Origin: an uncultured bacterium
GTDB lineage: Bacteria; Cyanobacteriota; Vampirovibrionia; Gastranaerophilales; Gastranaerophilaceae
Assembly: GCA_902777605.1 (NCBI GenBank)
Contig: CACYUI010000019.1
Location: 1-49,746 of the forward strand
Direction: 5' to 3'
DNA length: 49,746 nt
Below, piece after piece: positions 15,841 through 22,637 of this stretch (its first letter is position 1; every line of letters begins with the position of its first letter). The position numbers and the translations under genes are program-made. The notes under the pieces were generated by a model. It made no database searches. It worked only from the letters and a program-made list of their open reading frames with translations, and was not told where the DNA came from.

Positions 15841-16416
15841 TTACAAAACAATTTCGCCTTGTCTGAAAATTATTGGATTACCTTCCTTAAATCCGGCAAC
15901 TGTAGAGGCTCTGCCTTGTGCTTTGTAACCATAATCCTCTATCACCAGATCAACTTTATCTCCAATGTATTTAACGGCTTCTTCATAAGTTAAGGCTGGC
16001 GGTTCTCCTGAAATATTTGCGCTTGTTGTAGCAAGAACATGACCGTCAATATTTTTGCAGATATTTGAAAATGTTTCATTATCAGGCACACGAATTCCTA
16101 CAGTCGGTAAATTTGAAGTCATATAGTCAGGTGTATTTACTGATTTAGTGAGTACAAGAGTTAATGCCCCCGGAAAATGTCTTTTAATTAATCGTTGCGC
16201 CTCTTTTTCTATGGGCTGCCGAACATAATCAAACAAGGGATAGATGTCATAACTCATGAGTATGAGCGGTTTTTGTGCTTCCCTATTCTTGATTTCATAA
16301 ATCTTTTTTACGGCTTTTTCACTATTTGGCAAACATCCGAGTCCCCATACAGTATCTGTTACAAAAGCTATAACTCCGTCATTTTTAAGTATTTCATTTA
16401 TTCGTTTGTAATTCAT
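15841..16416 (-). CDS. tsaC: L-threonylcarbamoyladenylate synthase (TsaC/YrdC)
   Basis: 191 aa YrdC-domain protein, short TsaC form without the Sua5 extension. It makes threonylcarbamoyl-AMP from Thr, bicarbonate and ATP for t6A37 modification of ANN-decoding tRNAs. Visible: PTD-like FVTDTVWGLGCLP, KIYEIKNREAQKPLILM, FPGALTLVLTKS, VGIRVPDN and ATTSANISGEPPA. The tsaB and tsaE genes for the next step lie 5-6 kb away in the window. An AAGGGG lies about 12 nt before the ATG. Confidence 0.95.
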   Translation of the reverse strand: MNYKRINEILKNDGVIAFVTDTVWGLGCLPNSEKAVKKIYEIKNREAQKPLILMSYDIYPLFDYVRQPIEKEAQRLIKRHFPGALTLVLTKSVNTPDYMTSNLPTVGIRVPDNETFSNICKNIDGHVLATTSANISGEPPALTYEEAVKYIGDKVDLVIEDYGYKAQGRASTVAGFKEGNPIIFRQGEIVL

Positions 16417-16481
16417 TTTTCTATCTTTACCCCTTCTGCCTTTTATATTATAATACGATTGTAAAAAAGAAGGAGAACATT

Positions 16482-16739
16482 ATGGTTCAACAGTACGGAA
16501 CACCACAAGGTCCACAAAAAACAAGACAAGCAGTTATTTTATTTTTAAAAGGCTCGGCAACGCCAGTTGTTATGTATTTTGATAACCCGCAAGCAGTTTA
16601 TGCAGAACTAAAACAGCTTATGAAAAGTCCTACACCTGTTTTAGTTGAAAAAGAACCTATAGGACCGATTAAAAAACTTTGTTTTGTATCTACTCAAATT
16701 GCAGGTTTAGTTCTTCAGGAAGAACCGTATGTCGGATAA
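16482..16739 (+). CDS. Hypothetical protein, 85 aa
   Basis: Small protein starting MVQQYGTPQGPQKTRQAVILF, with a compact beta/alpha pattern (TPVVMYFDNPQAVYAELKQLM; PVLVEKEPIGPIKKLCFV). I do not know the family. A strong AAGGAG is 6 nt before the ATG. It overlaps the start of the YceD gene by 11 nt and thus heads the YceD-rpmF-plsX operon. Probably lineage-specific; possibly linked to ribosome or envelope-lipid production by context only. Confidence 0.6.
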   Translation: MVQQYGTPQGPQKTRQAVILFLKGSATPVVMYFDNPQAVYAELKQLMKSPTPVLVEKEPIGPIKKLCFVSTQIAGLVLQEEPYVG

Positions 16740-17139
16740 AAAATATTTGGTAAGCATTGAAGATATTGAACAAGATGGTCATGTAGAATTTGAGTTTGAT
16801 GATAACATCAAAGAACTTGAGAATTGTCATATATGGGCAGATATTGAATTTCGACCAATGGGAGATTTTGTTCAAGCCTTAGGGCATGCCCAAGGTCAAG
16901 TAACTTTAGAATGCGATAGATGTTTGAAGAAATTTGAACATGAACTTGATTTTGACATTGATGAAACCTTTGCAAAAAACTCTCTTCTTGATGAGTACGG
17001 GCAAGAGGTAGAACTCTCCAACGGACAGTTCGTTACCGATTTAGAGGGCGCAGAAGAAATTGATGTTTATGACCTTTTGTATCAATCTGTAATATTAGCT
17101 TTACCAAATAAAAAGGTTTGTGGTATAAATTGTAATTAA
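16729..17139 (+). CDS. yceD: YceD/DUF177 family protein
   Basis: 136 aa. DUF177 signature CDRCLKKFEHELDFDIDETF and the acidic middle EIDVYDLLYQSVILALPNKKVC. The second Cys pair is present (KVCGINCN), but the usual C-terminal tail is cut short right after it. Members are linked to 23S rRNA accumulation and are almost always encoded just before rpmF, as here (42 nt gap). It overlaps the preceding 85-aa gene by 11 nt. Confidence 0.9.
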   Translation: MSDKKYLVSIEDIEQDGHVEFEFDDNIKELENCHIWADIEFRPMGDFVQALGHAQGQVTLECDRCLKKFEHELDFDIDETFAKNSLLDEYGQEVELSNGQFVTDLEGAEEIDVYDLLYQSVILALPNKKVCGINCN

Positions 17140-17181
17140 TTAACCCAAAATATAAATAGTAAAAAAGAAAGGTATAAGAAA

Positions 17182-17523
17182 ATGGCAGTACCAAAGAAAA
17201 GAACAGGGCACAGCGCTCAAGGTAAAAGAAGATCAAATTGGAAGGCTACAAAGCCTACATTAACTAAATGTCCAAATTGCGGTCAAGCGGTTTTGGCACA
17301 CACTGTATGCACAGCATGCGGAACTTACAAAGGAAAAACTGTTTCTAAGAAAGGTCAACCTGAAGTAGTTGAAACTCCGGTTGAAGAAGTAAAAGAAACA
17401 AAAAAAGCTAAAAAATCTACAAAGAAAGCTAAAGTTGAAGCTCTTGAAGAAGCTCCTAAAGCTGAAGTAGTAGAAGAGAAAACTGAAGAAGCTAAAGAAA
17501 CTTCTGAAGAAAAAGCAGAATAA
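17182..17523 (+). CDS. rpmF: Ribosomal protein bL32 with long acidic/lysine-rich tail
   Basis: 113 aa; the first about 58 residues are normal bL32: MAVPKKRTGHSAQGKRRSNW, then zinc pairs CPNC and CTAC, ending GTYKGKTV. Residues 59-113 are an unusual tail made of Lys, Glu, Ala, Val and Thr (KKAKKSTKKAK, then EEKTEEAKETSEEKAE). The tail roughly doubles the normal length. A good AAAGGTATAAGAAA leader precedes the ATG. It sits between yceD and plsX, the conserved order. Confidence 0.93.
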   Translation: MAVPKKRTGHSAQGKRRSNWKATKPTLTKCPNCGQAVLAHTVCTACGTYKGKTVSKKGQPEVVETPVEEVKETKKAKKSTKKAKVEALEEAPKAEVVEEKTEEAKETSEEKAE

Positions 17524-17527
17524 CAAG

Positions 17528-17595
17528 TTAAAAGTGGAAAGTGGAAAGTGGAAAGTTAATTAAATAACTTTCAACTTTCAATTTTCAACTTTACA
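17528..17595 (+). repeat. GTGGAAA tandem repeat with inverted partner
   Basis: Three GTGGAAA units followed by GTT, a short AT spacer, then CAACTTT-type units in opposite sense. The arms can fold into an imperfect long hairpin with about one mismatch per repeat. It sits between rpmF and plsX and could attenuate or stabilise the mRNA. Confidence 0.55.
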
Positions 17596-17618
17596 CTTAA
17601 TAAAGGGGATAGAGTTTA

Positions 17619-18674
17619 ATGACAAGAATAGCTGTAGATGCAATGGGAGGAGATCACGCACCTTTCGAAATAGTCGCAGGTGCTGTATGGGCTGCTGCTG
17701 AATATGGTGTAGCTCTTGAATTGGTCGGGAAACAAGATCAAATAGAAGATTGTTTAGAGAGAATCCAGAAAGAAGGCTTTTTATCAGATTGCGGTAAAGC
17801 CGGCAGAAGGCATAGAATACGCGTAGATGTCAAATCTCTTGACATTAAGATAACTCATGCATCTGAAATTATTGAAATGGGCGAAGCTCCGGGACAGGCT
17901 ATTCGTAAGAAGAAAAATTCATCAATTGTTTTGACAGTTAATGCAGTAGCATCAGGTAGTTCAGAAGCTCTTGTTGCAGCAGGTTCAACGGGTGCTGCGA
18001 TGGCAGCCAGCCTGTTTGGATTAGGAAGAATTCCGGGAATTGACAGACCTGCAATTGCCGTTACACTCCCAACAATGAAAAAACCGATTGTTGTAATTGA
18101 CGGTGGTGCTAATTCAAATTGTACTCCGCAAATGCTCAGACAATTTGCTATTATGGGCAGAATTTTTGCTAAGAATGTTTTGGACATCGACAATCCTAAA
18201 ACAGGTGTTGTAAATATCGGTGAAGAAGCAGGAAAAGGTAACGAATTGGCACAAAGTGCTTACAACCTTTTAGAAGAAGAAAAGGAAAGATTTAACTTTA
18301 TTGGTAATATCGAAGGCAGAGAACTTTTCATGAATCATTGTGATATTGTTGTTTGCGATGGTTTTGTAGGAAATGTTGTTCTAAAAGTTACGGAAGGTAC
18401 TGCATCAATGTTGTTTAGAATGATAAAGAGTGAATTTAAGTCAGACTTTATTGGCATGATTATCGGACTTCTTGCAAAACCATTTATGAGAAGAATTTAT
18501 CAAAAAATTAACTATGAAGAATTTGGCGGGATGCTTCTTTTGGGTGTTAAGGGAATAACTGTTATTTCTCACGGCAGAAGCCGAGCTTATGCAATTAAGA
18601 ATGCTGTTCGTGTAGCGAAAGAAGCTGTTGAAACGCAAGTAAACAGTAAAATTGCAGAGAGTTTGGAATCATAG
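17619..18674 (+). CDS. plsX: Phosphate acyltransferase PlsX
   Basis: 351 aa. PlsX makes acyl-phosphate from acyl-ACP for phosphatidic acid synthesis. Signature parts: MTRIAVDAMGGDHAP at the start, KKNSSIVLTVNAVASGSSEALVAAGSTGA, GIDRPAIAVTLPT, NIGEEAGKGNELAQ, FIGNIEGRELF and CDGFVGNVVLKVTEG. A small insertion (SDCGKAGRRHRIRVDVK, about 54-70) explains the slightly long size. It is last in the 85aa-yceD-rpmF-plsX unit and is followed by a strong terminator. Confidence 0.96.
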   Translation: MTRIAVDAMGGDHAPFEIVAGAVWAAAEYGVALELVGKQDQIEDCLERIQKEGFLSDCGKAGRRHRIRVDVKSLDIKITHASEIIEMGEAPGQAIRKKKNSSIVLTVNAVASGSSEALVAAGSTGAAMAASLFGLGRIPGIDRPAIAVTLPTMKKPIVVIDGGANSNCTPQMLRQFAIMGRIFAKNVLDIDNPKTGVVNIGEEAGKGNELAQSAYNLLEEEKERFNFIGNIEGRELFMNHCDIVVCDGFVGNVVLKVTEGTASMLFRMIKSEFKSDFIGMIIGLLAKPFMRRIYQKINYEEFGGMLLLGVKGITVISHGRSRAYAIKNAVRVAKEAVETQVNSKIAESLES

Positions 18675-18695
18675 AATTTACTAATTTTTAAAATA

Positions 18696-18722
18696 AAAAG
18701 TCGGCAAAATGCCGACTTTTTT
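18696..18722 (+). terminator. Intrinsic terminator after plsX
   Basis: AAAAGTCGGC-AAAAT-GCCGACTTTTTT: a 10-bp perfect stem and U-run, 22 nt after the plsX stop. Confidence 0.92.
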
Positions 18723-18749
18723 ATTGGAAAGTATTGTATAATATAACCT

Positions 18750-19520
18750 ATGAGAAATTGTTTAAATGATTTAAAAAATAATTTTGATTTTTTTCTAAGA
18801 AATCACATAACACTTTCACGCAAAAATTATACTGAAAAAGCGGAAGACATAGGCGATATAGTTATAGAAGACGATAATAAAAATTTTCTGGAAAAATTAA
18901 AAAAATCATACGATTTAGAGCTATTAAAACCTTCTACAAAAAGAAACTTTCTGGAAAACTTATATTTTTTGAACTTGTTTAATAAACATTTTTCTAAAAA
19001 TAATAGACAAAATAATTTTATACTAGATATAGGTTCAAAAAATTGGTCTTATGTAAAAAGCGAATATGTATTTTCAAAATCAGTTAGTCAAAGTTTTGTA
19101 TTAAACGGAATAGAGATTGATCCATATAGATTATGCAGCAATTTATACAATAGATTAGAGATTGCAAAGTATTATACAAAGGGACTTGAAAATACAAATT
19201 ATATAATAGGAGATTTAATGACACATAATCAAAAATATAATTATATCATTTGGATTTTGCCTTTTATAACAGAGTATCCGCTTTTAAGATGGGGATTGCC
19301 TCTCAAATATTTTAAACCTAAAGAAATGCTTGAGCATGCTTACAACTTATTAAATAAAAATGGCGAAATGCTTATTATTAATCAAGGTGAGCATGAATAC
19401 GATATTCAAAAGAACTTAAATAGAACTCTTAAATTAAATGCAGAGTATTTTGGTGAAACAGAGGATATCTTCGGTCTTTTTAAAAACAAACGATATTGCT
19501 GCAAAATAACAAAAAGTTAA
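18750..19520 (+). CDS. Putative SAM-dependent methyltransferase
   Basis: 256 aa. A Rossmann-like motif I is seen in FILDIGSKNWSYV (about 89-101), then an acidic-loop candidate VLNGIEIDPYRL, NYIIGDLM and YNYIIWILPFITEYPLL, then LLNKNGEMLIIN, which fits late strands of class I methyltransferases. The substrate is unknown. No Shine-Dalgarno; a TATAAT at 18737-18742 ends 7 nt before the ATG. It is convergent with the MmcQ/YjbR-like gene, with a 4-nt overlap. Confidence 0.65.
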   Translation: MRNCLNDLKNNFDFFLRNHITLSRKNYTEKAEDIGDIVIEDDNKNFLEKLKKSYDLELLKPSTKRNFLENLYFLNLFNKHFSKNNRQNNFILDIGSKNWSYVKSEYVFSKSVSQSFVLNGIEIDPYRLCSNLYNRLEIAKYYTKGLENTNYIIGDLMTHNQKYNYIIWILPFITEYPLLRWGLPLKYFKPKEMLEHAYNLLNKNGEMLIINQGEHEYDIQKNLNRTLKLNAEYFGETEDIFGLFKNKRYCCKITKS

Positions 19521-20209
19521 ACCTTTCGACTGATTTTCTTTTTCTTAACTGTATAAGAGTGACTTTCTTCAATATATTCCATTATTTTTTTATCAGAAAG
19601 AGTTTCATCAAGAATCAGTGTTATCCACGACTTTTTATTCATATGCCATGCCGGATAAAAACCGTCTTTTTTTAAAAGCTCAATAATTTCTTCTTTATCC
19701 AGCTTTATGTTTATAACTTCTATCCAACCCTCTCTTTTTACATCAAGTTTTGCCCAAGGTATATACATCATAAGCCCATACCATTTGTCACTTTCAGGGT
19801 TCTTAAAAACACCTAATGTCGGGTATTCCTCCCACATAAAAATTGGTTTGTCTCCATATTTTTTGCATATCAAATCTGAAATTCTATTTCCTTGATTTGA
19901 TGCAAAATAGTTTTTTATAAAACATTTATCCCTTATTTCTTCAAGCGTTGTTGAATAAGTTTCTCTTACTTTCCCAACAAAAGAACCTTCCTGATTTTCT
20001 AATCTTAAAGGCAAATACTCATCACCGTTTTCTGTATCATAAACAATGCCCTTGATTTTTCCATCGTCATAAACTTTTATCACTGCTCGAAAACCATCCA
20101 GAAAAAACTTTTCGATTGTGTATACTTTAGATTTTTTAGCAAAGCCATAATCTATAAGCTTTTTGAAATCAGGCGTATACTTTAGAAAGATTTCACTTTC
20201 TATACTCAT
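19517..20209 (-). CDS. MmcQ/YjbR family protein with extra N-terminal domain
   Basis: 230 aa. The C-terminal half carries the MmcQ/YjbR CyaY-like fold: KPIFMWEEYPTLGVFKNPES, then WYGLMMYIPWAKL, EVINIKL, GFYPAWHMNKKSWITLILDE and DEIxxxI-type ending SDKKIMEYIEESHSYT. The N-terminal about 90 residues (DGFRAVIKVYDDGKIKGIVYD) form an additional beta-rich region also seen in longer members. Function of the family is not settled. SD AGAGG precedes the ATG; it lies 3 nt after glf ends upstream. Confidence 0.8.
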   Translation of the reverse strand: MSIESEIFLKYTPDFKKLIDYGFAKKSKVYTIEKFFLDGFRAVIKVYDDGKIKGIVYDTENGDEYLPLRLENQEGSFVGKVRETYSTTLEEIRDKCFIKNYFASNQGNRISDLICKKYGDKPIFMWEEYPTLGVFKNPESDKWYGLMMYIPWAKLDVKREGWIEVINIKLDKEEIIELLKKDGFYPAWHMNKKSWITLILDETLSDKKIMEYIEESHSYTVKKKKISRKV

Positions 20210-20212
20210 TTT

Positions 20213-21331
20213 TTATACCTCTTTTCCAAAATTTTCTTCAAAAAACTCTAATGCTCTTAGTATTGCTTTATCTATGTCATAGTACTTGTAATCACCAAGA
20301 CGGCCTAAAAAATATACATTTTTTTCCTGTTTTGCAAGTTCTAAATATTTGTTATAAAGCTCTGTATTTTCCGTCTTTGGAATCGGATAATAACGCTCAT
20401 TTTTACCAAGCTCGAAATTCTCGGAATATTCTTTCGCTATAACCGTCTTGTCAGATTTGTCATCTAAATAATATTTATACTCATGAATTCTTGTAAAATC
20501 TTCGCTTGTAGGGTAGTTTACGACAGAATTTGATTGAAAATAGGGCTTATTAAAAGTTTCAAACTTAAAATTTACACTTCTATAAGGTAATTCGCCTAAC
20601 TTGTAATCAAAATACTCGTCAATCGGTCCTGTGTAAAAAATTCTATCATATTCTGAAGGGTTAATATTCTTAAAATCAGTATTTAACTTAATTTCTATAT
20701 TTTTATGATTTAGCATTTTTTCAACAACTTTTGTATATCCGTCTTTTGGTATTCCTTGATATTTATCTTGAAAGTACCCATTATCCCTGCTTAAATAAAC
20801 GGGAACTCTTGCTGTAACAGAACCATCAACCCCCTCGGGTGCAACACCCCACTGCTTTGTTGTATAGTACAAAAAGATTTTTTTGTACACAAATTGTGCA
20901 AGCTCTTTTAAATCTTCGTCATTTTGTTTTTGAAACTCTAAAATTGGAACTTTTGCTTCTTTATTAAAATTTGCACATAGCTTTTCTTCAAGCTTCATTG
21001 CTTTTTCTTTGGAAAAAACATCATATAAAGTATTAAAATTGAAAGGAATATGAGTAATAATTCCATCTATATTACCCAAAACCATATGTTTATAATTGTT
21101 AAATTCTGTAAAATTTCGAATATAATTCCATACTTTATCTGAATTTGTATGAAAAATATGAGAACCGTATTTATGTATCATAATACCGTTTTCATCACGG
21201 TAATCATAGCAATTTCCGGCTATGTGCTCTTTTTTATCAATAACAACAACAGTTTCATCAAGCTTTGCTGCTAAAAGATTTGCAATTACTGCTCCCGAAA
21301 AACCTGCGCCTACAACTAAATTTTTTTTCAT
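20213..21331 (-). CDS. glf: UDP-galactopyranose mutase
   Basis: 372 aa flavoenzyme that converts UDP-galactopyranose to UDP-galactofuranose for surface polysaccharide. FAD-binding GAGFSGAVIANLLA near the N-terminus, KYGSHIFHT, TKQWG, ARVPVYLSRDNGYFQD, GYTKVVEKML, and the C-terminal FLGRLGDYKYYDIDKAI are all family signatures. The length is normal. Upstream lies the tsaB-derived repeat cluster. Confidence 0.96.
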   Translation of the reverse strand: MKKNLVVGAGFSGAVIANLLAAKLDETVVVIDKKEHIAGNCYDYRDENGIMIHKYGSHIFHTNSDKVWNYIRNFTEFNNYKHMVLGNIDGIITHIPFNFNTLYDVFSKEKAMKLEEKLCANFNKEAKVPILEFQKQNDEDLKELAQFVYKKIFLYYTTKQWGVAPEGVDGSVTARVPVYLSRDNGYFQDKYQGIPKDGYTKVVEKMLNHKNIEIKLNTDFKNINPSEYDRIFYTGPIDEYFDYKLGELPYRSVNFKFETFNKPYFQSNSVVNYPTSEDFTRIHEYKYYLDDKSDKTVIAKEYSENFELGKNERYYPIPKTENTELYNKYLELAKQEKNVYFLGRLGDYKYYDIDKAILRALEFFEENFGKEV

Positions 21332-21346
21332 AATCGAATCTCTTTT

Positions 21347-21540
21347 TATTTACCAAACACGGGTTGTGGTGGGGGTAAATATATCCCCCTTTTTTGTCTT
21401 TATTTACCAAACACGGGTTGTAGTGGTAAATATTTCTCCTATATTTTACCCCTATTTCCCAAACACTGGCGGTGGGGGTAAATATATCCCCCTTCTTCTT
21501 GTATTTATTTCCCAAATACAGGTGGTGGTTGGATATATAG
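21347..21540 (-). repeat. Four degenerate about 52-bp tandem units derived from the tsaB 3' end
   Basis: Units begin near 21347, 21401, 21453 and 21503 in plus coordinates. Each has TATTT(A/C)CCAAA(C/T)AC at one end and a GGTGG(GGG)TAAATATATCC-type segment. The last unit is the actual coding end of tsaB (IQPPPVFGK-stop on the minus strand). The other three are non-coding copies downstream of the stop. GGGGGTAAATATATCCCCC in two units is palindromic. Confidence 0.8.
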
Positions 21541-22119
21541 TGGTTTCAATTTCCTCCAATCAGTTTCTTCTTTTGTTAAAGATAGTCTCGCAAGAATTTC
21601 ACCCATAGGGTAAGAACCTTCCTGATAAGAAACAACTTCTGATGCGTTTGCTCTAATACGCTCAATCAAACTGTTATCTGTAATAACCTTTCTACCTTTT
21701 ACAAGCTCATCTACTTTTTCTAATTCTATTGCTCCGAGAATTGCACTGTCATATACATAAGCTTTATTTTTTCTTGCATCAAGTATAACCAAGTCATTAC
21801 TGCCTAAAATATTTGATAATACTTCAAGCGAAGATACTCCGACTGCTTTAATATCTAATTGTTGTGCCAAAACCCTTGCAACGGTAACGCAAGCCCTTAT
21901 TCCCGTAAAACTCCCAGGGCCGATGTCTGTTGCAATCATATCTATATCTTTTGGTGTTAAATTTTCTTCTTTCAATATTTTAACTATTGTAGATAACAGA
22001 TATGCAGAGTGATAATTTTCACTATCAGAAAAAATTGTTTCGCTTTTTAAAACTTTATCGTTTTCACTAAGTGTAATATATGTTTTATCAAGACAAGTAT
22101 CAAATGCTAATATTTTCAT
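21505..22119 (-). CDS. tsaB: tRNA t6A biosynthesis protein TsaB
   Basis: 204 aa, typical length. Family features: MKILAFDTCLDKTYITLSEN, NYHSAYLLSTIVKIL, DMIATDIGPGSFTGIRACVTVARVLAQ and the tail LKPLYIQPPP. TsaB is the structural partner of TsaD in the threonylcarbamoyl transfer complex. Its start overlaps the tsaE stop (TAATG), so the two are coupled. The last about 30 bases are repeated downstream. Confidence 0.94.
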   Translation of the reverse strand: MKILAFDTCLDKTYITLSENDKVLKSETIFSDSENYHSAYLLSTIVKILKEENLTPKDIDMIATDIGPGSFTGIRACVTVARVLAQQLDIKAVGVSSLEVLSNILGSNDLVILDARKNKAYVYDSAILGAIELEKVDELVKGRKVITDNSLIERIRANASEVVSYQEGSYPMGEILARLSLTKEETDWRKLKPLYIQPPPVFGK

Positions 22120-22592
22120 TAATCTTGTTTCAATCCTTCTATAACTTTTTTATTTTTATCACCTATAGACTTAAACTCATAAATTCTTGAATCATCGTCG
22201 TCATATGTAACATTTATTTCTATTCTTTCAAACGGAAGTTCACCTTGTGAAAACTCCGCCCACTCAACAAAAGTAATTTTTCTGCCTTCGGAATATTCTC
22301 TGAGTTCTTCTGTTATTGTACTTATTCCCGTATGTTCAAGTCTATACAAATCAAAATGATAAACAGGAATTGAAGCGCTATGATATTCATTTAGTATAAC
22401 AAAGCTTGGACTTGTGACTTTTTCTTTTATGCCAAGAGCTTCTGCAACCAATTTTACAAAAGCAGTTTTTCCTGCTCCGATTTCGCCAAAAAGATTCACG
22501 AAACAACCTTCACTTTCAACAAGTTTTGCAAACTTGTATGCGAGTTTTTTTGTATCTTCAATCGTTCCACATTTTTGAATAAAATCAGTCAT
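22119..22592 (-). CDS. tsaE: tRNA t6A biosynthesis ATPase TsaE
   Basis: 157 aa P-loop ATPase. Walker A GEIGAGKTAFVK (about 41-52), TSPSFVILNEYHS, then VYHFDLYRLE and FVEWAEF, all TsaE signatures. It drives the TsaBD complex in t6A synthesis. SD GAGG about 6 nt before the ATG. It is preceded by an 11-bp perfect hairpin. Confidence 0.95.
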   Translation of the reverse strand: MTDFIQKCGTIEDTKKLAYKFAKLVESEGCFVNLFGEIGAGKTAFVKLVAEALGIKEKVTSPSFVILNEYHSASIPVYHFDLYRLEHTGISTITEELREYSEGRKITFVEWAEFSQGELPFERIEINVTYDDDDSRIYEFKSIGDKNKKVIEGLKQD

Positions 22593-22603
22593 ACAATTCC
22601 TCT

Positions 22604-22627
22604 ATCTATGCTAATTTTAGCATAGAT
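22604..22627. other. Perfect 11-bp intergenic hairpin upstream of tsaE
   Basis: ATCTATGCTAA and TTAGCATAGAT flank 2 bases. It has no U-run on the minus strand, so it may be an mRNA-stabilising or processing element between the 719-aa gene and tsaE rather than a classic terminator. Confidence 0.5.
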
Positions 22628-22637
22628 ATAAATAAAT

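Noticed and set aside
21347-21540. Repeats resembling a small CRISPR array
   Set aside because: Units are degenerate, spacers are not unique, no cas genes are near, and the last unit is the coding end of tsaB.
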